Shown: in pieces, positions 12,501-21,865 of the stretch
Numbering within the stretch: position 1 is the first letter of the stretch
Layout: each line of letters begins with the position of its first letter
DNA from: Arthonia radiata
Taxonomy: Eukaryota > Ascomycota > Arthoniomycetes > Arthoniales > Arthoniaceae
Direction of reading: 5' to 3'
NCBI GenBank assembly: GCA_002989075.1
Contig: PSQN01000011.1
Span: 773,131 to 837,130, forward strand
Length of the DNA stretch: 64,000 nucleotides
Notes under the pieces: model-generated
The model's input: the letters and a program-made list of their open reading frames with translations, nothing else
Databases searched by the model: none
What the model was told of the DNA's origin: nothing
Translations under genes and position numbers: made by a program

Positions 12501-14966
12501 GATTGAGGCTGCGGCTTCATCTTCGAGTCGTGCCCGTTCTTCGTTCTGGCGCTGCCTTGCTTGCTCGACGAGCGCTTGGTATTTGTCAGCCCGAAGTATG
12601 GAATTCTGTGTGTCCAGCTGTTGTGCAATCGACTTGAACGTCTTCGACAAATTCTTTACTCGTACGAGGGGCCGCTTTAGGAGAAAAGCAACGTCGACCC
12701 TGCGACCTTCGTCGTTGACCACAAAGCCCTCAGCGTCTCTCGTGAGCCCATCCTCTGATTTGCTGAGGCCTTCTCCGGGCGCTAGGTTGATAACAACGTC
12801 CTGAAACCCCATTCGCCATGCTTTGATGTAGTCAGCGTAGACACGCTCTGCAGGCTCGGCCCAGGTCACGATGGCCTCAAGCGTTGTGTAAGGCAAGCGT
12901 CGATGGATGCTTCGTAATCTCTCTAGCGCTATGCCCATGTTCACGATGGGTGTCGTGGCTTTGACGGTGCTGCCTTTCCCTGCGAATAGACCCGCAACGA
13001 CATTTTCCTTCTCCTTCGACATTGCTGATGTCAAGAGCACTGGTATCACTCCATCGATTAATGTCTTTAATTCACGGCTGTATTTCTCTTCCTCTACCTT
13101 GAGCTCGGCTAGAAGCTGACCATTGCTACCTGCAGTCGCAGGCCTTCGCGACCGCAGACTGCAAGCCGACTTTAGCGGTGCAGCGGCTCCGTCTGGCCTG
13201 GAAAGAACTGACATGAGATCCTCCTCGGTAGTGATCTTACGTTGCATTCCAGGGCGTGCGAGTTGCATAGACATGTTATTACTGGCTGTGGGGGGTCCGA
13301 TCCCCAGTGGCTTGGGTGGTGGAGGTGCACGATCCGACATTGCTTGTGGAGCCGACCTCTCTTTTTTGGCGGACTTTGTAATCTTCAAAGGCGCTATTGG
13401 TATTGGCTCAGGTTCGCGATGGTCACGAGGAATGACGACACTGGCAGAATCGTCAGGGTGAACCGACCCATCCCCAGACCAAATAGTGGAAGGCGCCTTC
13501 GGGGGAGCGTTGGGAGATGGTGAAGGCGAACGCTTGCGCCTTGAAGCGCGTCGATCGTGTTTGGCTCCCCGTCGTCGTAGCAACCCAGGTGTGGAAGGCG
13601 ACTCATCCCCACTTCTGGCTTGAGTCCCGTCTGATTCTGGAGTCTGACTGAAATAATCGTCTTTTGAGGTCTCACTAGGCTTGTCTTCTGCAGGTGGACT
13701 GGGTTCGCGTCTGCGATGCTTGCGTCGCTCACGTCTCATTTCTTCTAATTCCTCTCGACGCGGCCTCACTTTCCGTTTCTCTGGAGACCCGTTGTCTCCC
13801 TCCACGTCATGGTCGCGCGTGTGCTTATGTTCCTTCTGCTTGTCTTCTTCGAATTCCTCAGGCTGGCCGCCGAGCCAAGCTGAGATTCGAGGATTCGCCA
13901 CAGCAGAGCCGCTTGGACTGTTTCCATTGGCCTTCGCGCCGGGAAGCTTGTTCATAACCAGGCCTTGGCCTGTACCCTCGGCTTCATTCTTGTCTTGCCC
14001 CAGGTCATTCGGAATGGATCGTCCAACGATGAACTCCAATGCAGCGAGGGGATTCCGTGCTTCTTTGGGAACGGGTGCTTTTGGCGGGGACGGTTGCTTA
14101 GGCGGTGACCGTCCTGCAAAAAACTCTATGGCTCCTTTCTTCTCCCCAAGATCGCGAGATGGTACGGGCTTTGGCGGAGATTTCTTCTGAGGGGACACAG
14201 GCGGTTTCCGGATCTGCATGACCGGTTGGTGTTGAGGAGACTTGGGTCGTGGAGGTGGTACATTCTCGGAACTTTTTGACGTCTTCAGCTGCGATTTATG
14301 TGCTTCGCTTGGTCTGTGCTGCGACTTCTCTGGCTGTTCTGTTTCCATCCACCTTCTGATCCCATGTGGGGTGACCTCGACCTTCGTCTTGGTGATTGGC
14401 TCAGCTGCCTTTTTCTTGCGCACCCAACCGTCGAACTTGCCATCTTCCGGTCGGACCAGAACATCGTATTCATATCCACCTTTCGGTAGCTCAATGGGAT
14501 TCTCAACCCTTGAATGTATACGATCGCCGCCCGATCTGTTCTCCGACGCTGGCCGATTCTTCATCCAGTGTTCGTCGCTCACAATGCGCTTTTTAGGCGA
14601 CTCGGCTCTTCGCAGTTCTGCTTGCATGGCTGAGTTGAGCGGCGGTGGCTTTGTCGGGCTCAGCGGTGCCGGTCTCATTGAGGTGGTTCTAGCTCTTCCT
14701 CTACTGCGGGCGCCATCACTTGCAGAGGTCTTATGCTTCTGGCGAGATTCTGTATCAGAGGCGCCGCCCGCTTCGCCCGACGCGATCGCATCCGAGCTGA
14801 GATTCTGCCAGTTGTAGATCTTATCGCGAATGTTTGCTGGGCTGTAGGGCCCGGAAGTGGCTCCAGCATTGAGAGGTCCCGAGCGCGAACCGCGCAAAGG
14901 ATGTGCAGGGGTAGAACGCGATCGGACTTTGTCACCAGACTTTCCAGTGGCTCGAGGAGATGGCAT
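9552..14966 (-). CDS. Giant protein with RhoGEF (DH)-like and PH-like regions
   Basis: Single exon of 1804 aa from the first ATG of the frame. The frame stays open about 240 bp further upstream but has no ATG there, so an upstream spliced exon is possible. Residues 1-600 are disordered and rich in Ser, Pro, Arg and Lys. About 615-800 is a helical block (VEEEKYSRELKTLIDGVIPVL, then LRSIHRRLP...EPAERVYADYIKAW) resembling a Dbl-homology guanine-nucleotide-exchange domain. About 860-955 looks PH-like (DLVVMVRGPN, QEMFILHPEDDQSAMEWLNML). A second PH-like stretch starts near 1390 (ASLFAWSDKGAWNQLTPDDV). The C-terminus (1675-1770) has a WRDRGSARLTVLQ/KGEVLLDATL pattern recalling Ran-binding or WH1-like folds. 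A role in Rho GTPase signalling is inferred from these resemblances only. Confidence 0.85.
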   Translation of the reverse strand: MPSPRATGKSGDKVRSRSTPAHPLRGSRSGPLNAGATSGPYSPANIRDKIYNWQNLSSDAIASGEAGGASDTESRQKHKTSASDGARSRGRARTTSMRPAPLSPTKPPPLNSAMQAELRRAESPKKRIVSDEHWMKNRPASENRSGGDRIHSRVENPIELPKGGYEYDVLVRPEDGKFDGWVRKKKAAEPITKTKVEVTPHGIRRWMETEQPEKSQHRPSEAHKSQLKTSKSSENVPPPRPKSPQHQPVMQIRKPPVSPQKKSPPKPVPSRDLGEKKGAIEFFAGRSPPKQPSPPKAPVPKEARNPLAALEFIVGRSIPNDLGQDKNEAEGTGQGLVMNKLPGAKANGNSPSGSAVANPRISAWLGGQPEEFEEDKQKEHKHTRDHDVEGDNGSPEKRKVRPRREELEEMRRERRKHRRREPSPPAEDKPSETSKDDYFSQTPESDGTQARSGDESPSTPGLLRRRGAKHDRRASRRKRSPSPSPNAPPKAPSTIWSGDGSVHPDDSASVVIPRDHREPEPIPIAPLKITKSAKKERSAPQAMSDRAPPPPKPLGIGPPTASNNMSMQLARPGMQRKITTEEDLMSVLSRPDGAAAPLKSACSLRSRRPATAGSNGQLLAELKVEEEKYSRELKTLIDGVIPVLLTSAMSKEKENVVAGLFAGKGSTVKATTPIVNMGIALERLRSIHRRLPYTTLEAIVTWAEPAERVYADYIKAWRMGFQDVVINLAPGEGLSKSEDGLTRDAEGFVVNDEGRRVDVAFLLKRPLVRVKNLSKTFKSIAQQLDTQNSILRADKYQALVEQARQRQNEERARLEDEAAASIDSTRARDPRTLAPLPGVQVDPSRCVRARDNFDLNFQHSTGQRIDCRVELILRDDQPNEGSSGDVLICELDDPAKWLLLPPIQLDRISSRIDVTSGDLVVMVRGPNVDNQPWQEMFILHPEDDQSAMEWLNMLGTQPVPPETPSVHRFASPDHLASTTETHDFAIKSNVSRRKVSPTEIEVPLGERASVISRQFESRPSASETNPSTPEPKSQVKAPRPVSMPPVPPGSSELGKPRPLPQTPTRYHGRNETTPVAHAPSPPRSLNDAMRQAGSDISLPERPRRSDYSAVNALRDPENAYQQQRRRLPSPPMSTTSSGRAFSVWIPGSTPEYDAEDDPFVSDMPPHKPTSSRRETSAPTYQSSVPDFSKKRREHERSQSPSSLEDILSNLMMSGGRDGGVSLPQSPEEPTRKKDNHATSRSLPTTPARYAHQRSQPAAKSDQPVEVAGSKTPHLSPPTANDSPSSRPVSRHRRTSSPLKHEWDPSSASELSLNANILDDSEDASDAESLTSVSSAEDVVPSLPDFSAYNKRKAPTTTFEPKNPATIAPSNSASQTAARGSPGAIAGPNQRIASLFAWSDKGAWNQLTPDDVAIVVSPGLIEAFDLTALNSALATQKPQPYPTSSNQSSPSNPNRPHNLAPLLALELTPLVPLRRGTAIDISIRSPPTPASTLHTAKRTNQFMLRSRTNTECDALYAAINHSRIHNPTYIALQNAHPAPRRSNWASIMDSRPDASVSGRGIFGLGRKSSYRAKSRRTPSIAANTDQTSSSVVDTLGDALGTALKRLANPGSKAFSLAKSSIDHGPSSRTSATFSSSSGAAASGTSTPPAGTGAGLGASAAELNAGIDPSFGTPLGIRNLKIRLYERQQPNNTWRDRGSARLTVLQPPRPPGAPPPLAPDGRLIQSKRIVVLGKTKGEVLLDATLGETSFERVGRVGIAMNVWERRDEVGKRGSVMSGRARTYMVQCKAEAEAGFMFGLVGRAVRY

Positions 14967-15289
14967 GTGTCGAGTCTGTTGCCTCAAAATAGAAATTGGG
15001 GGTATTAGCGGTTGAGACTGTCCAATTGTGTTGTGTTGATCATGTCGAATGGCAGCAGAGTCGGCCACAGGTTCAATCGCGCTGCGAAATTTGTGAGTCT
15101 CTGTAACCGCAAAAGGTACTTCGAGCGCAGAAGTGTTGAATTCGCCGAGTACAGTGGAGTAGCAGCAAGTCTCAGTGGGAAGTGTGGATTTTGAGATGGG
15201 ATGACCTTTGTTTATGTTTGCCTACATCGAGCAAAGCTCCTCCGCGGACTAAGTATTTTCCGCTAGTCGCAACATGCCGCTGTCAAAAT
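14967..15289. other. Spacer upstream of the giant gene, open in its frame
   Basis: About 320 bp between the stop of the EBP-family gene and the first ATG of the giant gene, both on the minus strand. From about 15227 down to 14967 it is continuous with the giant reading frame but has no ATG. It is either 5' UTR or an unrecognised upstream coding exon. Confidence 0.4.
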
Positions 15290-16289
15290 CTAGCCACGCC
15301 AGCTCTCCAACGCTGAGAATCTTTTACTCCGCAAAAAGTGGCTCTTTGATAATTCTGCGCTAGTAAACGCACGTCTTCGCGTGTCGCGCAGCTCCCGATT
15401 GTTTGGATATCTTCTCCCTCTGTGTGATTTCGGTTTACAGTGCTTCGACCAGCCCTCGTCACCGATTAGTGGGGTTGCCGAGGTCAGCACCTCGTGCGAT
15501 GTCTTCGAGACTTTGGTTGCAGCTTGGTGGGCTTGGAGTGTTGCAATTGTACTCTGATAGATGAGACCTACTTCTTGTGAGACCCTGGACACATCATGAC
15601 CTGGTCTCACTTACTGAATGGTATCACTATCCAGATGGAGTTCAAGCAGATGCAGTAGCCCCAGAAGTAGAGCGTCTCCGGTCTCGAATAGGCGACTCGG
15701 AGAAAGTAGTGATCGTGGATGCAGGTCACAAAGTAGAGTAAATCACTGTAGATATGGCCTACAGACACTATCGTTTGCAGAAGATGACGCAGAGGGTGGT
15801 CTTTGCTGATGAGACCCGCAACGACGTAGCAGAGAGGGCCCCGTACAGCCACAGTCACCGTTTCTATACACAACACAAACGGATCCTGGGTAAGATAGCG
15901 AGAATCGGACAACGAATACTCTTTCCACAACTGCCCGAACAGGGATTGATCGCTTGCTAGGGCTTTGTGGTGATACACGAAGTAGCCTTCGAAGAAGATG
16001 TGAAGCGATCCAGCTGGCTTACGGTCAATGCTGGGCGCTTCGAACGGGCACTGAATTATCAAAGCATACACCAAATGAATCACGAGATCGTGAAATCGTC
16101 CGCAGTGGACATGGAAGGACGAGTACTGAGCGTAGCATAACGTGTAGCTAATAACAGGGCGATGAATCCTATGGCGAGGACTGGCAGTAATTGAATGAGG
16201 GTGCGCTCGTTGGGAACGTAATGAGGAAGCTCCCCATCAACGGGGTAATACGGGTGAAATACGGGTGAAATGGGCGTGAAATTGGCCAT
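15290..16289 (-). CDS. Emopamil-binding (EBP/EXPERA) family protein with in-frame TGA
   Basis: Multi-pass ER membrane protein related to sterol delta8-delta7 isomerase/EBP. Inferred exons are 16289-16070, 16013-15615 and 15567-15290, with 56- and 47-bp introns (donors GTATGC and GTAAGT). Family features are HPYYPVDGELP at the N-terminus, a TM segment (LLPVLAIGFIALLLATRY), and HIFFEGYFVYHHK, QSLFGQLWKEYSLSDSRYL, DPFVLCIE and SRPETLYFWGYC. The splice joins FIW to SGSLHIFFEGYF exactly as the family expects. Six codons before that junction, at 16082-16080, a TGA replaces the Trp usual at this position (FTIS-stop-FIW). The C-terminus extends about 60 residues beyond where relatives usually end. 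It is either a recent pseudogene, an assembly error or a recoded gene. Total is 299 codons including the TGA. Confidence 0.75.
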
Positions 16290-16507
16290 TCATTACGTAT
16301 TACTTTTCGAGAAAGACTGGATATATGCGATAGAAATATCAAGGGAATGATAAAGAAGATCCGTCTAGTTGCTCAAGCGTGGCTGGTGCCAATAAAGTAA
16401 TTGTGGCGCAAGTCGAGTCCCAAGCGCGTCCCGACTTTTAGGCAATCTTCGTCATTGTTCTTGTAAAGATTCCCTGTAATGATCGCAACAGCTTCGTGAC
16501 GATCGAT

Positions 16508-17458
16508 ATGGCAGAAATCGACCCTCAGGCTCCCTCAGATGACGAGTATGATTCCGAAGCCGATCTAGACTTCAACCCGGAAACTGCTGAAGCACATCAG
16601 ATCCCAGACCTCTCTTCATCCGATGATAAGGACGAGGCTGCCGGTGCAGGCTCCCGAAAACGTCCAAAGACAGTGAAGAATAAAGATAATACAGCGCTTG
16701 ACTTTGATAACTCCGGCGATGAGGCTACTGTTTCCAAAGCGCACCGCAAGAGGCGAAAGTTAAATACTGCTGGCGTAGAAAATGAAGACGAAGGAGGCGA
16801 TGGCGGGTTTGTCAAGACTCGCGCCCAGCGTAGTCTCGAGCAGCAAGAGAAAAAAGGCGGCGTGAGCTCTGGGCAAGCTTCTGTCGATGTCGACGCGCTT
16901 TGGTCACAGATGCTAGGATCCACAACGGAACAGGCTCAAGCCAAGAGTCCAACAGCATCATATGCGGACAAAAGCTCAACAGCAGTAGATCTGCCAACCT
17001 CACAGATCAGTGGAGACAGAAGTGCAAAAAGTGTCAATGGCAGTGATGCCGCCAACACCCGCTTGGATGAGCCCGCGCCATCACATAATGAATCGATGAT
17101 CACGATCAAGCGCAAGATCGAGTTCGCAGGTCAGGTTACGGAGGAAGAGCGAACGGTGCCCGCTTCATCAGCAGAAGCGAAACTGTATCTAGAAGAGCAG
17201 AAGCACCAAAATGCCGAACCCAATTCAAAGCCAGGATTACGACGTCCAACTAAACGCAAATCCGCTTTTGACCGTCCACAGAGCGATAGTGCCGCTCAGC
17301 AAGCTGGAAAGAAACTCAATACAATCGAGAAGTCAAAGCTCGATTGGGCTGCGCAGGTCGATAAAGAAGGCCTTGCAGATGAATTGACCGAATACAGCCG
17401 CGGTAAGACAGATTACCTCGGGCGCCAGGACTTTCTCAGCCGTACTGGAACACAATGA
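16508..17458 (+). CDS. SWC5: SWR1-complex subunit Swc5 (BCNT domain)
   Basis: Component of the SWR1 chromatin remodeller that deposits H2A.Z in nucleosomes. Single exon, 316 aa, close to the family's usual 280-350. The N-terminal half is highly acidic and disordered (DDEYDSEADLDFNPE), as expected for the histone-binding part. A basic stretch (KAHRKRRKL) could serve nuclear import. The C-terminal 80 residues are the BCNT/Craniofacial-development domain: EKSKLDWAAQVDKEGLADEL, then YLGRQDFLSRT. ATG at 16508 is the first in frame; the frame's only upstream extension begins with a GTG. The gene follows about 220 bp after the divergent EBP-family start. Confidence 0.93.
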   Translation: MAEIDPQAPSDDEYDSEADLDFNPETAEAHQIPDLSSSDDKDEAAGAGSRKRPKTVKNKDNTALDFDNSGDEATVSKAHRKRRKLNTAGVENEDEGGDGGFVKTRAQRSLEQQEKKGGVSSGQASVDVDALWSQMLGSTTEQAQAKSPTASYADKSSTAVDLPTSQISGDRSAKSVNGSDAANTRLDEPAPSHNESMITIKRKIEFAGQVTEEERTVPASSAEAKLYLEEQKHQNAEPNSKPGLRRPTKRKSAFDRPQSDSAAQQAGKKLNTIEKSKLDWAAQVDKEGLADELTEYSRGKTDYLGRQDFLSRTGTQ

Positions 17459-17626
17459 AAGGCAAGTGCGTGAAACGGCGGAGCCGGTGAGTGACATCTA
17501 CAAGTACAAAGTTCAGAATCCGAGAAAGCCTCCCACGCTTTTCATCCATCATCAAATGCCGTCAGTTCGTGTTCTCGACGAAAGCCTGGGATACCGCACC
17601 ATCCGCAGTCCATACGAACATCGAGC

Positions 17627-19132
17627 TCACAGCTTCGAAGCGCGCTTGCTACTTTTCACCTCAGACATCCTCTTGGGACTCGCTTGACTCGCTTGAACGC
17701 CCTCAGCGTCAGTGTCCAGCTCATCATCCAGGGATAGACCCATCGGAACTTCACTCGCCTTCGGACCTCCTTTAACGAACGCCATGCACCAGGGAACCTT
17801 TTGATCGACGCACTGATACCACGGTGGATCAGTGCGAAGCGTGCGATGAGCGCTTGCGTCGAAATTCTCGCATGAGACAAACCCGCGTGGGAAGAGCCTC
17901 CTCATGCAGTCATGGTTGATATGAGCATTTGTCTTCGGCTTCCACGCGTCGTCCAGTCTCCCCTTGCCGATGCAATCAGCATTAGCTTTCATCTTGTTCT
18001 TCAGTCCATGCTTGACCGATCCGATCCTGTCTGCGGCTCTCTTCTTGTTGCTACCATCTTGCTGGCGAATCGCGGCTTCGAGGACCGCCGAGTGTACGAC
18101 GGCATTGCGACTTGAGTTCACACTGTTTCCAAAGCAATGCGTCATGCAGTGCTGGGACATATTATCACTCCGGTCGTGAATGGGCTTGTCTCGACCTTTC
18201 GGGCAGATCCATGCACCGAATAGCAATGCCAAGGGGCAAAAAAAGAGTCGGGCAGGATCGTGAAATCGCTCATGACGTTTGAGGTGTTCAGTCCGTTGAA
18301 ACTTCTTTCCGCAAATCTTGCCTTCTTCAGTCAGCCATTTGCACACTCTTCTGCCTTCTTCCACAATCCTCCCACGTATTCTGGGATGAGCACCAGCAAT
18401 ATTCACCATCTCAATATCCACCGAGGTCGGCCTCGTTACCGAAGCTTGGGAGCTGCGCAGCGGTCTTGAGCCTCGTCTTCTCGAGCGAGACTCGGTGAGC
18501 AGCCTTGAGGAATTGGGATGATTGGCCTTGCCTAAGCTTGGTTGCTGCGAGATCGCATAGGGGTGGGAATGTGCATCAGCTGCATGCGTGTGAATATCTG
18601 AGGTCAACGAAACGCAATGGCCATTTGCGTCTTGTGACTCGTTTCCCAGTGTGAGGTCGCGTGGGACGAAGTTCCGATAGGTGTCAATGCTGCCGTCTGG
18701 CATTCTTGGGAGCATTGCTGATTGCTGAGCAAGGGAGAGGGCATTGTCAAAAGGTGAGTCGTGGGAGATGCACGGCCCTGGCGCGGGAGCGTCGATACAT
18801 TCGAAGCTGTGATCGTGCCATTGTGACCCAGCCGCGAAAGTCGAATTCCATTCTGGGCCTATTGCCAGAGGCACATACTGTGAATGGGGAGTTACTGGAG
18901 TGTGCATATGCACGACGCTCCAACCGCTGCTAACCGTGCCATCTGGTGTGGTTGGCATTGAGACATCTTCGGAACTGTCCGTTGAAAAGGACATAGGAGG
19001 ATCTGATTTTTCCGAGAATGTTTCCGAGTATTGGTCTCTCTCTATAGCAGAAAAGCTTGTGTCCATCATAAGCGGTCTTTCGAAGCTGTCAGAAGCTGAG
19101 TAGAATGAGCTTATGTGGAAAGACGGGTTCAT
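17627..19132 (-). CDS. C2H2 zinc-finger transcription factor
   Basis: Single exon of 501 aa. The first 240 residues are Ser/His/Pro-rich and probably disordered. Around 262-287 is a clear C2H2 finger: C-x9-C-x12-H-x3-H in CKWLTEEGKIC...RTEHLKRHERFH. A second, degenerate finger follows near 300-335: CPKGRDKPIHDRSDNMSQHCMTH, with a long insert between its cysteines. The pattern EHLKRH then RSDNMSQH is typical of paired fungal C2H2 regulators, including developmental ones of the BrlA/FlbC kind, but no orthology is claimed. The tail is basic (SEVKSSKRASKL). ATG at 19132 sits directly downstream of a 15-bp tandem repeat; the same frame stays open through that repeat but lacks an ATG. Confidence 0.85.
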   Translation of the reverse strand: MNPSFHISSFYSASDSFERPLMMDTSFSAIERDQYSETFSEKSDPPMSFSTDSSEDVSMPTTPDGTVSSGWSVVHMHTPVTPHSQYVPLAIGPEWNSTFAAGSQWHDHSFECIDAPAPGPCISHDSPFDNALSLAQQSAMLPRMPDGSIDTYRNFVPRDLTLGNESQDANGHCVSLTSDIHTHAADAHSHPYAISQQPSLGKANHPNSSRLLTESRSRRRGSRPLRSSQASVTRPTSVDIEMVNIAGAHPRIRGRIVEEGRRVCKWLTEEGKICGKKFQRTEHLKRHERFHDPARLFFCPLALLFGAWICPKGRDKPIHDRSDNMSQHCMTHCFGNSVNSSRNAVVHSAVLEAAIRQQDGSNKKRAADRIGSVKHGLKNKMKANADCIGKGRLDDAWKPKTNAHINHDCMRRLFPRGFVSCENFDASAHRTLRTDPPWYQCVDQKVPWCMAFVKGGPKASEVPMGLSLDDELDTDAEGVQASQASPKRMSEVKSSKRASKL

Positions 19133-19161
19133 GTTGCGCGTTGTGTCGAAAAGAAGAAGAA

Positions 19162-19369
19162 GGATGCTTGAGAGGATGCTGCTTGAGATGATGGTGCTTG
19201 AGGGGATGGTGCTTGAGAGGATGGTGCTTGAGGGGATGGTGCTTGAGAGGATGGTGCTTGAGAGGATGGTGCTTGAGAGGATGGTGCTTGAGGGGATGGT
19301 GCTTGAGAGGATGGTGCTTGAGAGGATGGTGCTTGAGAGGATGGTGCTTGAGAGGATGATGCTTGAGAG
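19162..19369. repeat. 15-bp minisatellite, 13 units, in the 5' flank of the C2H2 gene
   Basis: From 19175 to 19369 the unit GATGGTGCTTGAGRG is repeated 13 times, preceded by a shortened copy from 19162. Units 2, 4 and 8 end in GGG, most others in GAG; units 1 and 13 carry base changes. Because 15 is a multiple of 3, all frames stay open through the array. On the minus strand these read Q-A-P-S-S, P-L-K-H-H or S-S-T-I-L repeats. The Q-A-P-S-S frame ends in a TGA overlapping the C2H2 start as ATGA. It probably lies in the 5' UTR or core promoter of that gene. Confidence 0.95.
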
Positions 19370-21865
19370 GTCGAATCACAAAGTTGAGCGGCACTCGAAA
19401 GAACAGTGAAGCTGTCTAATCGACGTTTCCAAGAGCCGTTGATCAACACATTAAGACTCGGAGCATTTTCCCAACGTTTTGGCCTCACGCTAATGGACTC
19501 TCAGCGACTGGAATGATGCGTCCAGGGAATGTAGGCTTCTCCACATAGACGCAGGTCCCCGCAGCGACTCTACAACTTCGATCATCAGACATCAAATTAC
19601 GAGGAACGTACGGGTATCTCTATGCCCATACAGCCATCATTATGCATCGATCTGATAAGTCTGCGCATGAAAAGACCCCGGGATATAGCAAGCCAACCGC
19701 ATGAGCCGGCGGCTCAAGCGCGAAGTGGAATGTGACCACGGTGCGAACAGACTTCATTGGACGAGTTGTCGATCACAAGGCCATTCACGTAGGAGCTCGG
19801 CTGCAGTTGCAGATTCTCACCTTACGCTCCCACTCATCGATGACCTCAGGTTGCACGGCGGCACATCTTAACGCAACCGTTTCTGTCAAGACTGCACACC
19901 GAACTCCCCACCCAAAACATTCACGATCTGCGAATGATGAATCTCAGCATTGCGCTGGCTGCGACACTTCGAACAATCTTGAAGATCGGAACCTTGACCC
20001 ATTGACCATTACAACATGCCTTTCATTCTCGAGATATGTACTCACGATATGGGAGCCTTCCGCAATGTATGTGAAGTTGTGTGATCTTTCCAGATCAGCC
20101 ATGTCGCACAAGCAATGCCGAGTCATTCTAAAGTGTCAACACCCCCTGTACATCGCTTCCGGTCGCTCCACTTCCTAATGTCAATGTTCCGGAACAGCCG
20201 CTTCGTCTCGAGGGTCTAGAATTGGCATAGTAGGTACGCATCAACACTGCACGCCGGCAGAAAGGCACATCATGAGCTCAGTATTCGTCCTGCAGACTCA
20301 CCGCTACAATGACTACGCGCCTGGCGTTTGCTGAAATACAGGTGAACAAAGAGAAATGCAACGAGGAGGCACCGCAATGTCCCGCGATTGGCGTCTGACT
20401 GTCAAACTCAAAATTGCGCGCATCGCCTCCTGCAGCTCCAACCCCGGATGCTGGGACATTGAGCAGCGCGCCGTTTAGCAGACATAGCTCGCCGATCATG
20501 CCAGCGGATAGAGCTTGTTTCGACTTCACTACATCGCCCGCGGATATCAACAGGCTATGTCCCTCGCTTTCGATGTGCTGTTGCGTCGTCAATCTGCTCT
20601 CCTCCTAATCGGGCGACGTGCGCATCCCTGGCTGGGCGTATGCAGGCATCCGTCAGACGGAGCGCTTAGAGCTCAACAACCCTAGTCTCATGCAATAGTC
20701 CTCCTCTGCGATCTCGTTTAAGGCGCTAAATCACGTTCAGCTCCTGAAAGCGCGCGGTGACGAGGCAGCCACCCGTCAAACTACCGGTTGACGCCGCACT
20801 CACTTCTGCCTCAGACGTTGAGCGCATCGAATCACGTAGTATGCTTCTTGAAAGCTGATTCGAACATCAAGGTTCAAAGCACCGAGCCGAGACAGTGCAG
20901 CTTTAGAGCGCCACAAAGTAGTGAGCACTGGGTCTTCGGAAATCCAAAATCCGGAGACCTGCCATGGGACTCAGCAAGATTTTGAAAGAAACCGCTCAGC
21001 AACACCAGTCTCTGCGATCAGACCGGCAGAGTAGGACTCCTCTAAATCTCCGACAGCAGAGCTGCATGCTTGGAAAGACACAACGGCGACTCCCATTGAC
21101 ACTACGATACTACTACTGCTTTCTTCGACTCAACAAGCCTTCTTCTCTTCCGTAGCCCTGCATCTGCCGTTGTCCAATAGCAGGCTATGTTATTGAGCCG
21201 CAATCGAGGAAACTTATCCTAGTTTGCGTTTAGTCAAAAACGCACGCCAAATTGACGCTGTTCTTTTCTCGACTGGACTGCCCTCTTTCTCGCCAGTAGC
21301 CCTGCGTCTGCCATTACCCGCCAGCAGGTCGTGGTATTCGAGCTCTGACTGATTGCTGAAGGCCATGGAGAACTGCGTCCAAGATAGGCCTGCGGGGAAT
21401 TGCTCGCCGGCTGAACTATGGCTGCATGGATGGATAAAAAGCTGCGTGTTGAAAGCTCGAGACCTTGTCTGGCCAAGGGTACTCAGGAATTTTGAGGCGC
21501 AGATCTTGCAGTCGAGATGCAGAGTTTGTTGAGCAGACGCAGTCTTCGCTGCATCCACAAATCTTGCAATAAAGCAGCTCAGCCTGCTGCGGAAGCTTGG
21601 ATTGTGTCGCTCACTTCTGGTATCAGTCTGCTCTTACCTTAGATCAGAAATCAGGGGAGGTCGCTGAGGCTGATGCGTGCAGTTGGTAAGGCGGCGAATC
21701 AATAGCGAATCAGTAGTGAATCATAAGTCATGAATTACTCACTGTACATTTATGTACTTGCTCTCTTCCTTTGTCCACACACTCAACATGACTGCTCCCC
21801 AATATCTACCACACATCCTCCTCATACTTCAGAATTCAAAACGCATTGAAAGGCGAAGCCACGCC
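19370..21865. other. Long intergenic stretch with an imperfect direct repeat
   Basis: About 2.5 kb without a convincing gene. Two related segments, about 21128-21195 and 21270-21345, share TAGCCCTGCRTCTGCCRTT, a nearby AGCAGG and similar flanks, and are offset by about 144 bp. They look like an old local duplication or remnants of a dispersed repeat. No coding frame or RNA gene could be supported. Confidence 0.45.

Noticed and set aside
16080-16082. Non-standard code reading TGA as Trp
   Set aside because: TGA is the normal terminator of other genes in the window (for example Swc5), so global recoding is excluded.
16080-16082. RIP (CpA to TpA) as cause of the TGA in the EBP-family gene
   Set aside because: The changed C on the opposite strand would precede C, not A, so the RIP dinucleotide signature is absent.
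19162-19369. Repeat array considered as CRISPR-like
   Set aside because: Units are directly contiguous with no spacers and the genome is eukaryotic.
19113-19409. Plus-strand frame encoding M-V-L-E-R repeats
   Set aside because: A by-product of the 15-bp minisatellite being open in all frames; no non-repetitive coding content.
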